64,000 nt of DNA from Verrucomicrobiota bacterium (lineage in GTDB: Bacteria; Verrucomicrobiota; Verrucomicrobiia; JABWAM01): the NCBI GenBank assembly GCA_023269615.1, contig JAHFSY010000007.1:85922-149921 (forward strand), read 5' to 3'. Positions 17,129 through 25,635 of the stretch are shown one piece after another. The notes under the pieces were generated by a model. It was not told where the DNA came from. It did not search any database and saw only the letters and a list, made by a program, of their open reading frames with translations. How positions within the stretch are numbered: position 1 is the stretch's first letter; each line of letters starts with the position of its first letter. The translations under genes were made by a program, and so were the position numbers.

Positions 17129-18979
17129 TCACAGCGTGCCGTTGCGGATGGCGGAACTTAACGCGGCCGTGGCCTCGTATCGGACCAGCGGAGTGATGAG
17201 ATAAATGCCCTTGAAGTGAGCGAGCACTTCGCCAGCGAGCTCGCGTGAAATTTTCAAGCCCTCGGCCGCACCCGCCTCGCCATCCTTGCCGCGCATGCGC
17301 TCGCGCACAGCATCGGGGATGACGATGCCGGGAACTTCGTTGTGCAGAAATTCCGTGTTGCGGGTGTTCAAGAGTGGCATCACGCCCACCAGCACGGGGA
17401 TGTTGAACCCTGACACGGCTGCATGGGTTTTCTTCGCAAGCGTGCGATCAAAAATCGGCTGGGTCATCACAAATTGCGCGCCTGCCGCCACCTTGCGCTC
17501 CAGGCGTTTCACCTGTACGTCCAGGTTGTGCACATTTGGGTTGAAGGAGCAGCCCTTCACAAAACGCGTGGGGCGCCTGAGATCGCGACCACCAAACGTG
17601 CGCCCCGCGTTCATCGCGCAGATTCCCTCGAGCAGAGAAATTGAATTCAAATCGTACACGCTTGTCGCCCCCGGCGAATCACCCACCTTCGAGGGATCTC
17701 CCGTGAGCGCCAGCACGTGGTCGAGCCCCAGCGCGTCCATGCCCATGAGCTCGGATTGCGTCCCGATCAAGTTGCGATCGCGACATGCGAGGTGGACGAT
17801 CGTCCGCAGGCCGGTTTCCTTTTCCACAAGGTGCGAGGTCACGACGCTGCTCATGCGCAGGATGGCGAGAGAGTTGTCGGCCACGGTGAGAAAATCGGTG
17901 CCCGCCTCCTTCAACGCGCGCGCGGCGGCCATCATCTTGTCGAGCACCAGCGTTTTCGGCGAATCGAATTCCGTGACGATCAGCGTGCGCTGGCGGATGA
18001 TTTCAAGCAGGGTGGGGTGGGACGGCGGACGCGGCGCGGGGGCCTCGGGCGCGCGATCGCGCGGGGCCGTGATGGAAACCGCGGCGGCCTGCGGCTGGAG
18101 ATTGGCTGCGCGCAGAGCGTCGCGCAGTGCGGCGATGTGTTCCGGGCGCGTGCCGCAACAACCCCCGATCAGGCGCACACCGTTGCGTGCAAGATCCACT
18201 CCCTGCGCTGCGAAATAATCGGGCGTCGTCAGGTAGAGATAACGTCCATCCATGAATTCCGGCCGTCCCGCGTTGGGAAACGCCGAGTAGGGCGCGTGGG
18301 GCGGGGGAGGGGCCCTGCTGGTAAAGAGCGACGCGAGGGCGCGCGGACCAATGCAACAATTCGCGCCCACCACGGTGGCGCCGGCAGCCTGCAATTCGCG
18401 GAAGGCCGTTTCCATTCGCACGCCGCGATGCGTCACGCCATCCTCGGTGAAGGACATGGAGCAGACGACCGGACATTCTTCCCCCACCTCCTTCACCATT
18501 TGCAGCGCGATTTTCAATTCTTCAAGGTCGCTGAAAGTCTCGAGCTGGATGAAATCAGCCCCGCCATCGAGCAGGGCTCGGATTTGCTCGTGGAAAATCG
18601 CGGCGACATCGAGACCCTGCGAGCGGGCGTCGTCGAGCGGAATGGCCAGTGGCCCCACGGATCCGGCAACCAGCACGTCGCGATCCCTCGCCACCCGGGC
18701 CGCAAGGTGTGCGGCCTTCGAGTTGATTTCAGCGACGCGTGACTCGAGCCCGCGTCGTGCAAGTTTCAAGCGATTGGCCGAGAATGAATTGGTTTCGATC
18801 ATGCCCGCGCCCGCCGCCACGTAATCCTCATGGACCCGGCGCACGAGATCCGGCTGGGTGAGGATCAGCTCCTCGCAACAGCGGTCCAGCGGCAGCCCGC
18901 GCTCATACAGCAGCGTCCCCATCGCCCCATCGCCGATCAACACGCCGCCTTCCAATCGTTCCAAAAGATTCGACTTCAC
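17129..18979 (-). CDS. Bifunctional homocysteine S-methyltransferase / 5,10-methylenetetrahydrofolate reductase
   Basis: About 616 residues from the GTG at 18979; a longer frame to 19081 would run into the divergent kinase gene. The N-terminal half is a homocysteine methyltransferase: GGVLIGDGAMGTLLYERG, and zinc ligands in VGANCCIGP and LIGGCCGTRPEHI. After a Pro/Ala-rich linker (about residues 310-335) comes a MetF-like TIM barrel: VTEFDSPKTL, HLACRDRNLIG, HVLALTGDPSKVGDSPG, FVKGCSFNPN and AQFVMTQPIFD. This is the YitJ-type fusion that links methyl-folate formation to methionine synthesis. It is divergent from the sugar kinase-MurQ gene, with 36 bp between starts. Confidence 0.92.
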   Translation of the reverse strand: MKSNLLERLEGGVLIGDGAMGTLLYERGLPLDRCCEELILTQPDLVRRVHEDYVAAGAGMIETNSFSANRLKLARRGLESRVAEINSKAAHLAARVARDRDVLVAGSVGPLAIPLDDARSQGLDVAAIFHEQIRALLDGGADFIQLETFSDLEELKIALQMVKEVGEECPVVCSMSFTEDGVTHRGVRMETAFRELQAAGATVVGANCCIGPRALASLFTSRAPPPPHAPYSAFPNAGRPEFMDGRYLYLTTPDYFAAQGVDLARNGVRLIGGCCGTRPEHIAALRDALRAANLQPQAAAVSITAPRDRAPEAPAPRPPSHPTLLEIIRQRTLIVTEFDSPKTLVLDKMMAAARALKEAGTDFLTVADNSLAILRMSSVVTSHLVEKETGLRTIVHLACRDRNLIGTQSELMGMDALGLDHVLALTGDPSKVGDSPGATSVYDLNSISLLEGICAMNAGRTFGGRDLRRPTRFVKGCSFNPNVHNLDVQVKRLERKVAAGAQFVMTQPIFDRTLAKKTHAAVSGFNIPVLVGVMPLLNTRNTEFLHNEVPGIVIPDAVRERMRGKDGEAGAAEGLKISRELAGEVLAHFKGIYLITPLVRYEATAALSSAIRNGTL

Positions 18980-19015
18980 GCCAATGAGCCTATATCGGTG
19001 GGAACGGATTTTGCG

Positions 19016-20815
19016 ATGAAAAACACTCCTCAACGCTCGTCCGTCCCGACCGTGATCGGAATCGAAGGCGGGGCCACGCACACGACGATGGTTTTGACCA
19101 GCACGCGTGGCAACGTTCTCGGACGCGCGCGAGGCGGGCCTTGCAATCTGCGCCTCCTGCGCGATGCCGAGATTCTTCGGCTCTGGAAAGAACTCTTCGC
19201 ACGCCTTGGAGACACCCCGCCCTCCGCCGCCGGCGCTTTTCTCGCGGGATGTCGCACGCGCACCGATGAAGCGCGTGTCAAAAGATTGTTAAAAAAAATC
19301 TGGCCACATGCCGCCTGTGCGGCGGGCAACGACATGCAGTCCGCACTTGCCGCCGCGTTCAGGGCGGGTGACGGCATCATCCTGATTTGCGGCACCGGTT
19401 CCGCCATCCGCGCGCGGCATGGCAACCGCGAGGTTCACGTGGGCGGATGGGGGCATGTGGGAGGCGACGATGGAAGTGGTTATTGGATGGGACGCAAGCT
19501 GGTGCACCATATCTTTCAATCGTACGATGAACACGGCAAGGCTGACATCCTCGCGCAATCGGCGCTGGCCTTTCTGGGATTGAACGTTGTGGAGGAACTG
19601 GTGCAGTGGTCGCTCGAGGCACCCAAGGATGAAATCGCGTCGCTCACTCGCGTGCTTTTCCGCCATCACCGGCACCCCGCCGCGCGTCACATCCTGCTCG
19701 AATCCGCGCTGCTGCTGGCCGATGAAGTGGCCCTCGCCGCGCGCAAGGCCGGGTTTCGACCGGGCCACAGGCGTCAACCCATCCAGGTGGCGGTCAACCC
19801 GGGACTCGCAAAACATCAACCTCAATTTCGAAAAATCCTCGCGTTGGCCATCCGCAAAAAGCTTCCGGGCGCAAGGGTGTTTGTGTGCGAGACCGAGGGC
19901 GCGGTCGGCGCGGCGAGGCTCGCCGCGCCATCTCAAATCTCAAATTTCAAATCTCAAATGGGCGTGGATCCAGGGTCCGCCGCAAGGGTCTCCGGCCGAG
20001 GTCTTTCCTCGGCCATGACCGAGCAACGCAACCCGCGCACGTTGGATCTGGACCGTCGCTCGATTCCGCGGCTGGTGCGCACGATGCTTGACGAGGAATC
20101 CCGCACGATCCCCGCGATCCGCACCCAGGCTAAGTCCATCTCGCGGGCGATCACCTGGATCGTGAACGCGTTGAAGCGGGGTGGCCGTTTGTTTTACATT
20201 GGCGCGGGCACGAGTGGTCGCGTGGGCGTGCTCGATGCGTCGGAATGTCCGCCCACGTTTGGATGTGACCCCGAAATGGTGCAAGGCATCATGGCCGGCG
20301 GCTGGCGCGCACTCTATCAATCCATGGAATCGAGCGAGGATGACGCTGATTACGGAAAACAATCCGTGCGCGACCGGGGCGTTGGCCGCAAGGACGTGCT
20401 GGTGGGCATCGCGGCCAGCGGTTCCACGCCGTTTGTATTGGGTGCGCTGGAGGAGGCGCACAGCAAGGGCACAAAAACGATTCTGCTCACATTCAATCCA
20501 AATTCATCCTTCATCCTTCATCCTTCATCCTTTATCCGCATTGCGATCCCAACGGGGCCGGAAGTGGTGACGGGGTCCACGCGGCTGAAGGCAGGCACGG
20601 CGACGAAGCTGGTGTTGAACATGTTCACGACAATTTCGATGATCCGTCTTGGAAAAGTGCGCGGCAATCTGATGGTGGACCTGGATCCTTCATGCGAAAA
20701 ATTGCACGATCGGGCCGCGCGGATTTATTCGGCATTGAAAGAGATTCCGCACGATGAGGCGTGGAAGCGGCTGGAGGAGGCGAAATGGAATCTGAAAAAA
20801 CTTCTGGGCCGATGA
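19016..20815 (+). CDS. murQ: BadF/BadG-type sugar kinase fused to N-acetylmuramic acid 6-phosphate etherase
   Basis: 599 residues. Residues about 10-300 are an ASKHA kinase (VIGIEGGATHTTMVL, LICGTGSAI, GGWGHVGGDDGSG), like GlcNAc or MurNAc kinases. From Met334 the sequence is a full MurQ: FYIGAGTSGRVGVLD, SECPPTF with the catalytic Glu, ESSEDD and GSTRLKAGTATKLVLN. MurQ removes lactate from MurNAc-6-P. The linker 303-333 is read-through of intergenic-looking DNA containing four TCTCAAA-type heptamers (SQISNFKSQM). A second heptamer array encodes NSSFILHPSSFI inside MurQ (about 495-507), where E. coli has a different loop. MurQ could also initiate alone at 20015. The CHAP gene follows with ATGA overlap, so peptidoglycan recycling is the joint theme. 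Confidence 0.9.
   Translation: MKNTPQRSSVPTVIGIEGGATHTTMVLTSTRGNVLGRARGGPCNLRLLRDAEILRLWKELFARLGDTPPSAAGAFLAGCRTRTDEARVKRLLKKIWPHAACAAGNDMQSALAAAFRAGDGIILICGTGSAIRARHGNREVHVGGWGHVGGDDGSGYWMGRKLVHHIFQSYDEHGKADILAQSALAFLGLNVVEELVQWSLEAPKDEIASLTRVLFRHHRHPAARHILLESALLLADEVALAARKAGFRPGHRRQPIQVAVNPGLAKHQPQFRKILALAIRKKLPGARVFVCETEGAVGAARLAAPSQISNFKSQMGVDPGSAARVSGRGLSSAMTEQRNPRTLDLDRRSIPRLVRTMLDEESRTIPAIRTQAKSISRAITWIVNALKRGGRLFYIGAGTSGRVGVLDASECPPTFGCDPEMVQGIMAGGWRALYQSMESSEDDADYGKQSVRDRGVGRKDVLVGIAASGSTPFVLGALEEAHSKGTKTILLTFNPNSSFILHPSSFIRIAIPTGPEVVTGSTRLKAGTATKLVLNMFTTISMIRLGKVRGNLMVDLDPSCEKLHDRAARIYSALKEIPHDEAWKRLEEAKWNLKKLLGR
19931..19958 (+). repeat. In-frame 7-bp array (TCTCAAA)x4 in the kinase-MurQ linker
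   Basis: TCTCAAA, TCTCAAA, TTTCAAA, TCTCAAA. Because 3 x 7 bp is 7 codons, it encodes the heptapeptide SQISNFK followed by SQ. The same repeat occurs in nadC at 39547. Confidence 0.85.
20503..20537 (+). repeat. In-frame 7-bp array (TTCATCC)x5 inside murQ
   Basis: Four TTCATCC units and one TTTATCC unit encode SSFILHPSSFI. The same 7-mer, inverted, forms the intergenic array at 30308-30335. Confidence 0.85.
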
Positions 20816-21378
20816 TCCGTATATTTGCACGGTCGGTCGGGCTTTTTTTGATCGTGATGGCGGCTCACGCCGGGGAGAAGCCGCCTGCCCCCGCCATCGG
20901 TGACGAGTTGGACCGCTATAAAGAGGTGCCGGTTTATTTCAACGGAAACGACATCGCCACCAGCCATGGCATGCATCTCTCGCAGAAAGGCTTTTATTAC
21001 GGACAGAAATGGCAATGCGTGGAATTCGTGAAACGTTTTCTTCATGACGTCAAGGGTCACGTCATGCCTGACGGGTATGGGCATGCAAAGGATTATTTCG
21101 ATGACTCTGTGCCCGATGGCGGATGGAACGAGGCGCGCGGGATGTTCCAGTATCGAAATGGCGGCAAGTACAAACCGCAACCGGATGACTTGATTGTGTT
21201 TGATGGAAAATACGGCCACGTGGCCATCGTGACGGAAGTGAAGGCTGACACGATTGAAATCATCCAGCAGAATCGCAAATTAAAAACCCGTGAGACGCAT
21301 GCGCTCACGGAGAAGGACGCGCACTGGCGGGTTGGAGAAAAGACCGGGCCGCTCGGCTGGTTGCGCGTCAAGTCGTAA
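20812..21378 (+). CDS. Secreted CHAP-domain amidase/peptidase
   Basis: 188 residues from the ATG overlapping the murQ stop. A signal peptide (MIRIFARSVGLFLIVMAAHA) is followed by a CHAP domain with the nucleophile Cys in YGQKWQCVEFVKRFL and the His in KYGHVAIVTEV; DLIVFDGKYGH is the usual lead-in. CHAP enzymes cut peptidoglycan amide or peptide bonds in the periplasm. Coupling to the kinase-MurQ fusion suggests that it releases muropeptides that the fusion then processes after import; this is inference from the overlap. Confidence 0.88.
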   Translation: MIRIFARSVGLFLIVMAAHAGEKPPAPAIGDELDRYKEVPVYFNGNDIATSHGMHLSQKGFYYGQKWQCVEFVKRFLHDVKGHVMPDGYGHAKDYFDDSVPDGGWNEARGMFQYRNGGKYKPQPDDLIVFDGKYGHVAIVTEVKADTIEIIQQNRKLKTRETHALTEKDAHWRVGEKTGPLGWLRVKS

Positions 21379-21384
21379 GTGCCC

Positions 21385-22218
21385 TCACTTTTTGGGCAGG
21401 AGGGATCCGAACAACTTGAGTGAATTTTCGCGGAGGATCATGCGTTTTTCCCCGGCGCTGATTTCCGCATGGTCGATCCGCGCGCGCTGCATTGCCGCCA
21501 CGTATAGCGGGGTGTCGGTGCCGTAAAGCAGGCGCTCGACACCGATTTCACTCACAGCCCACTCGATGAGTTTGGGCAGGATGCTCTGTGCACTCGAAGT
21601 GTCCACCCACACATTCCCGTGCTTGGAAGCCTGGATCGCCCGCACCTGATGGGTCGGGTCACCATCCCAGCCGCATCCCAGATGGGCGAGGATCAGGCGT
21701 GCACCGGGAAAGTCATTCGTGAACGGGATGAAATCTTCCGGCATGCTGTTCTCTTCGCCGCTGTGCGTCAGGACAATGGCCTTGTGTTTCTGAGCAAATT
21801 CAAACATCGCGCGTCCATGCTCCTTGACCGGGTAGCCGTGTTCCTCGGGATGAATTTTGATGCCCATGCAACGGGGATGCCGCAGCATCACTTCGGCCTG
21901 CTCATAGGTTTTGGGCTGAAGCGGGTTGATGACGACCCACTGGAGCAAACCATCCGTCTGCGGCACGACTCGCGCCGCCTCCTCGTTGCCCGCGACCGCG
22001 TCGGCCTTGAAGCGTGGCATCAGGGCCATGAGCGGTGACACAATGGTCCACTCGGTGTTGGAGCGGCGCGCGCGGTCAACCACCGTGGCTGCGTCACCGG
22101 TCATGAAGGTGTTTTTCAACGGCAGAATTCTTACCTGGTAATAGATGCCGTAATGCCCGTGCACATCGATCGCCTGGATTTGCGACACATCATCTGACTT
22201 GGAGGAACGCTTGGTCAT
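21385..22218 (-). CDS. Amidohydrolase 2 family metal-dependent hydrolase
   Basis: 277 residues. The metal-binding motifs of the amidohydrolase superfamily are in order: AIDVHGHYGI (His-x-His), IVLTHSGEENS, LILAHLGCGWDG and the catalytic Asp in LLYGTDTPLY. The family includes decarboxylases and lactonases such as ACMSD and 2-pyrone-4,6-dicarboxylate hydrolase; substrate unknown. It is convergent with the CHAP gene and lies 60 bp downstream of lpxA on the same strand. Confidence 0.85.
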   Translation of the reverse strand: MTKRSSKSDDVSQIQAIDVHGHYGIYYQVRILPLKNTFMTGDAATVVDRARRSNTEWTIVSPLMALMPRFKADAVAGNEEAARVVPQTDGLLQWVVINPLQPKTYEQAEVMLRHPRCMGIKIHPEEHGYPVKEHGRAMFEFAQKHKAIVLTHSGEENSMPEDFIPFTNDFPGARLILAHLGCGWDGDPTHQVRAIQASKHGNVWVDTSSAQSILPKLIEWAVSEIGVERLLYGTDTPLYVAAMQRARIDHAEISAGEKRMILRENSLKLFGSLLPKK

Positions 22219-22278
22219 GTGGCGCGATGTAACCGAAGACGGTTGCCAGTGGCAAGCCGGAAGCGGAATTCCCGTCTT

Positions 22279-23073
22279 TCACTCCTCCCCGAGGTCGGTG
22301 GGCTTCTTGCGTGCGGTGCAGGAGCCGCGCTTGGAGTTGCGGATGAATTGCACCAGGTGGTGCACCTCGGCAGTCATGTCCGATTTCTCCAGGTCGGCGA
22401 GGGCTTGCGTCACATTCAGCCTGTTGAGGAAAAGGGTGGCGTAGGCTTCCTTGAGCTTGGAGCGTTGCGCCGCCGACATGCCCGAGCGCTTGAGCCCGAT
22501 CGAGTTGAGCCCCACCAGCTCGTTGTTTTCCACGGCCATGCAATAGGGCGGGACATCCTTGCTGATGCGCGCCAGCCCGCGAAGGATCGCCAGGGTGCCC
22601 ACGCGACAGAACTGGTGCACCACCGCGCCGCCACCGAGAAACGCACGGTCCTCGATCTCGACGTAGCCGCCAAGAAGGACACCGTTGACGACGATCACGT
22701 GGTTGCCGATGCGGCAATTGTGCGCCACGTGGGAATTCGCCATGAAATAATTGCCGTCACCGATTTCCGTGGCCGTGCCCTCGCGCGTACCGCGGTGGAT
22801 GGTCACGTGTTCGCGAAAACGGTTTCCCTTGCCGATCACAAGCCGGGTCGCCGCGCCGTTGTAAGCAAGGTCCTGCGGCGAATCCCCAAGGACACACCCC
22901 GCGTGAACAATCGTGTCTGCTCCGAGCGTCGTGTTGCCCGTGATGTGACAGTGCGGGCCGATCCGACACCCCCCAGCCATCTTCACACCCTCGTCCACCA
23001 CCGTGTAAGGCCCGATCTTCACCGATGAATCCAGTTCGGTCTTGGGGTGGATGATGGCGGTGGGATGGATCAT
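22279..23073 (-). CDS. lpxA: UDP-N-acetylglucosamine acyltransferase
   Basis: 264 residues. The left-handed beta-helix hexapeptide repeats begin at IHPTAIIHPKTELDSSVKIG and continue to about residue 190. The catalytic His is in FMANSHVAHNC, and the C-terminal helical bundle starts at LNSIGLKRSGMS. LpxA adds the first acyl chain to UDP-GlcNAc in lipid A synthesis. The usual neighbours lpxD, fabZ and lpxB are absent here, so the pathway genes are dispersed. It is divergent from the OsmC gene. Confidence 0.95.
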   Translation of the reverse strand: MIHPTAIIHPKTELDSSVKIGPYTVVDEGVKMAGGCRIGPHCHITGNTTLGADTIVHAGCVLGDSPQDLAYNGAATRLVIGKGNRFREHVTIHRGTREGTATEIGDGNYFMANSHVAHNCRIGNHVIVVNGVLLGGYVEIEDRAFLGGGAVVHQFCRVGTLAILRGLARISKDVPPYCMAVENNELVGLNSIGLKRSGMSAAQRSKLKEAYATLFLNRLNVTQALADLEKSDMTAEVHHLVQFIRNSKRGSCTARKKPTDLGEE

Positions 23074-23166
23074 GGGAATGCGTCATTCAAGATGAAAACT
23101 TCGGAAATGAGAACCGAAAAGTTCTGGATGAGGAACGCGGTGAATTGTGATAGGCTGCACGACATC

Positions 23167-23580
23167 ATGGTTCACATTTCCATTGAATACACCGGCGATC
23201 TGCATTGCCAGGCGACACACGGCCCCTCCGGGAGAAAACTGGAGACAGATGCGCCGGTGGACAACAACGGGCGCGGTGAATCGTTTTCGCCCACAGACCT
23301 CACCGCCACCTCCCTCGGCGCATGCATGGCCACAGTGATGGGAATCATGGCGCAACGGCATGGCATTGACTTGAAGGGGATGAAGATTGAAGTGCGCAAG
23401 GAAATGACGAAGGATGCCCCCCGTCGGATCGCGCGTCTCGAAGTGGAAATCCATGTTCCCCTCCCGAAAACCCACGAAAAGCGGGACATGCTGGAACGCG
23501 CCGCGCTGACCTGCCCCGTCCACCACAGCCTGCACCCCGACATCGAAAAGCCCGTGAAGTTTATCTGGCTCGGGGAGTGA
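23167..23580 (+). CDS. OsmC/YhfA family protein
   Basis: 137 residues from the ATG at 23167; the open frame upstream adds non-homologous residues. Two conserved cysteines, in SLGACMATVMG and LTCPVHHSL, form the thiol pair of OsmC/Ohr-type proteins, which reduce organic hydroperoxides or bind related ligands. DNNGRGESFSPTDL is the usual lead-in. The order of motifs is closer to the YhfA/OsmC-like branch than to Ohr. The repeat element at 23646 follows the stop codon. Confidence 0.9.
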   Translation: MVHISIEYTGDLHCQATHGPSGRKLETDAPVDNNGRGESFSPTDLTATSLGACMATVMGIMAQRHGIDLKGMKIEVRKEMTKDAPRRIARLEVEIHVPLPKTHEKRDMLERAALTCPVHHSLHPDIEKPVKFIWLGE

Positions 23581-23645
23581 GGAAGAGGTTCACGCAAAGA
23601 CGCCAAGTCGCAAAGTTTTAGCCACTGAGGGGAAACCCTTGATCC

Positions 23646-23696
23646 CAACCCCGCCATTTTCTTCGAAGGCTACCTTCGAAGAAAATGGTGGGGTTG
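23646..23696. repeat. 24-bp-stem hairpin, copy A of a dispersed composite element
   Basis: Arms 23646-23669 and 23673-23696 pair over 24 bp (one G-U) around the loop CTA. It is flanked by CACGCAAAGACGCCAAG-like phrases at about 23590 and by ATCTGCGTCTGTCTGCGTTA at 23711, then CCTTTGCGTCTTTGCG-like sequence at 23769. The whole 23590-23800 region is non-coding. Copy B is at 31894. The gap between the OsmC gene and the next stop holds nothing else. Confidence 0.8.
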
Positions 23697-23815
23697 AATG
23701 CGGTTCTAAAATCTGCGTCTGTCTGCGTTAATCTGTGGAGGAATCCCGGGACCGAGGGACCTTTGCGCCTTTGCGTCTTTGCGCGAAACTCTCCGCTTTC
23801 CGCCCTCCGGACTCA

Positions 23816-24667
23816 TCACCTCCACTGCTTCACGCGGCGATTCCAGATCTTTCGAATCTCCTTGGTCAATACCTGTGCATCCTTCCACGGATCGGGAAAT
23901 GTGGAGAGACAGTAGCCTCCGACGCGGGCGCCGACCTCGGACACCACAACCAGCTCGCGCCCCGGCTTCGAGCCTGTCAGCCACGCCTGGATCACCTTGT
24001 CGCAAAAGGGCAGCCAGTCCTTGAACTCAGGGCTCAGCTTCCCGCGTCCATCCGTGATCGGGATCTGGCAATGATGCCCGTTGAACGGGCGGAAATGAAT
24101 CAGCTCGCCAAGACGCAACAAGTCGAGACGCACACCGAGACGCTCCCAGTAATTGCCGGGATTGAGGTGCTTGATGATGGCGGGATGGGAATGGTCGAAG
24201 TTCATCCGCAACTTTTTTCCGGTTTTTCTGTGATACGCGTCCGCAAGCGCAAACGTTTTCTCCGGCGTCTCCGTGCATGTGTCACGATGAACCTCGATGG
24301 CGGGCTTGATCCCGAGGCGCTCCCCGATCTCCATGATGCGGATCGCCACGGGCAGGGCCTTTTCCGTCGGCGTGTCGTGGTCGCAGATCTGGCAGTTGAC
24401 GTGCATGATGCCCATCTCCTTGTACGCGCGGAGTTTCTGCGCCGCATCCTTCACGCCCGCAATATCATGCCCGCCCACGATGTACACCCCCGCCTTGCGC
24501 GCAAAGGGAACGGTCGGGTGGAAGTAATGCGTGGCGATGCCATCGAAACAACCTGCCTTGCGAACCTCACGGATTTTTCGCTCAGGACTCCATTCATGCT
24601 TTGCATCCGGGTACTGGGTGAGAGTCCACATGGCGGCGGCGATTTTGATCGTAGGTTTGGTTTTCAT
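23816..24667 (-). CDS. Sugar phosphate isomerase/epimerase, TIM barrel
   Basis: 283 residues from the ATG at 24665-24667; the frame continues upstream into repeat-like DNA. Features of the xylose isomerase-like barrel are IKIAAAMWTLTQYPDAK, GIMHVNCQICDHD, PAIEVHRDTCTETPEKT, MNFDHSHPAIIKH, HFRPFNGHHCQIP and ELVVVSEVGARVGGY. The metal-binding Glu, Asp, His and Glu are plausible. The substrate is unknown. It is not closely similar to the isomerase at 12022. Confidence 0.78.
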   Translation of the reverse strand: MKTKPTIKIAAAMWTLTQYPDAKHEWSPERKIREVRKAGCFDGIATHYFHPTVPFARKAGVYIVGGHDIAGVKDAAQKLRAYKEMGIMHVNCQICDHDTPTEKALPVAIRIMEIGERLGIKPAIEVHRDTCTETPEKTFALADAYHRKTGKKLRMNFDHSHPAIIKHLNPGNYWERLGVRLDLLRLGELIHFRPFNGHHCQIPITDGRGKLSPEFKDWLPFCDKVIQAWLTGSKPGRELVVVSEVGARVGGYCLSTFPDPWKDAQVLTKEIRKIWNRRVKQWR

Positions 24668-24803
24668 GGTGGGAGAACGGGGGAGTTGAAGGTTGCGGAA
24701 AGACTTCAGCGGGGAGAATGAGCCACGGATGGACACGGATGAAACACGGATAAGCCAGCGTTTGGCACGACAAACGCTCTTCTCTCATGCTCGTGTGCGG
24801 AGT
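24668..24803. repeat. Intergenic phrase repeat (CCACGGATGGACACGGAT type)
   Basis: Between the isomerase start and the lipoprotein stop the sequence GCCACGGATGGACACGGATG and a further ACACGGATAAG run at 24720-24755 with a period near 9-10 bp. It belongs to the class of recurring intergenic phrases. No gene or clear promoter is seen. Confidence 0.5.
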
Positions 24804-25370
24804 TCATTTCCAGTTTGTCGATGTGAAGGTGTGCGATGATCCGTCGAGGATGGCGGCGGGAGGAACTGCCGCGTTTTTGATTTCGATGAGCGAAAGCGTT
24901 TCCGTTTGCTTCTTGGTTTTCTTGTCCACGCGGATCTTGTGATCCACGATCAATGCGAGGCGTCCGTTGAGGTCTTCCCTGGCAACGAGGAAGGAGATTA
25001 AAAGGTTGGAGCTTTCACCCGGTATAAACGTGACGGTTTCGCGAGAAACGGGGTTGTCCGATGTTTTCTGCCCCACGTCACTGATCTTGAAAATGCCGGC
25101 GATGTCATGGATTTCGCGCGACGGACCGATACGCAACGTGAAGCGGCTCGGTGAAATCTGGTTGGTGAGCGTGGATTGGTTGGTCACGAGCAGCGAAACG
25201 GTGACGTTCACTTTTTCCCGCAACATCAAGCTGTCGGTCTGGACGACTTTCATCACAAACGGATTGAGAGGGATCGCATCACCGTAGCGATAGGTGCGAT
25301 TCATAAAATCGCCGCAACCCGCGAGCACGGCGAGGGCGGGCAGAATGAATAACCAGCACAAACGCTTCAT
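24804..25370 (-). CDS. Lipoprotein of unknown function
   Basis: 188 residues from the ATG at 25368-25370. The start MKRLCWLFILPALAVLAGCGD is a type II signal peptide with lipobox LAGC. The mature part is a beta-rich domain with VKVVQTDSLMLREKVNVTVSLLV and SNLLISFLVAREDLNGRLAL, reminiscent of DUF4352/Ig-like envelope lipoproteins; I do not recognise a defined family. It should be anchored in the inner or outer membrane. Confidence 0.75.
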   Translation of the reverse strand: MKRLCWLFILPALAVLAGCGDFMNRTYRYGDAIPLNPFVMKVVQTDSLMLREKVNVTVSLLVTNQSTLTNQISPSRFTLRIGPSREIHDIAGIFKISDVGQKTSDNPVSRETVTFIPGESSNLLISFLVAREDLNGRLALIVDHKIRVDKKTKKQTETLSLIEIKNAAVPPAAILDGSSHTFTSTNWK

Positions 25371-25448
25371 CCGCTCATATAAACGGGAGCGGGAGAACTT
25401 GTCACCTTTGAAAGCTGATTGCTTCAAAGACAGTATCGGCAGGAACTT

Positions 25449-25483
25449 CCAACATCGAACTTTGAACGTTCAACGTCGAAGGT
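25449..25483. repeat. 7-bp-period array, CCAACAT/TGAACGT type
   Basis: CCAACAT, CGAACTT, TGAACGT, TCAACGT, CGAAGGT, preceded by AGGAACTT. A near-identical array at 30435 is also preceded by AGGAACTT. It is followed by CCACGGAGGCACGGAGAA-type phrase sequence. Confidence 0.75.
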
Positions 25484-25606
25484 GGCGGAAGGAGAAAACC
25501 ACGGAGGCACGGAGAACGCGGAGGGGGGAGAGGTCAAAAGTTGAAGTGTTCAGGCTGTAGAGGCGCTTCTGCGAAGCACCGTATTCCGAAAAGCGCTTGA
25601 CGAAAC

Positions 25607-25620
25607 GCTACAACTGTAGC
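25607..25620 (+). promoter_or_regulatory. Probable BlaI/MecI operator
   Basis: GCTACA-AC-TGTAGC is a perfect 6+6 palindrome containing the TACA/TGTA core of BlaI-type operators. It lies 16 bp before the blaI start codon, with TTGACG just upstream (25597-25602) as a possible -35 box. Confidence 0.6.
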
Positions 25621-25635
25621 ACGTTGGCCAAAGCC

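Noticed and set aside
23646..23696. Hairpin considered as a simple terminator of the OsmC gene
   Set aside because: There is no T-tract, the stem is 24 bp, and a second copy with the same flanks lies at 31894, so a repeat element explains it better.
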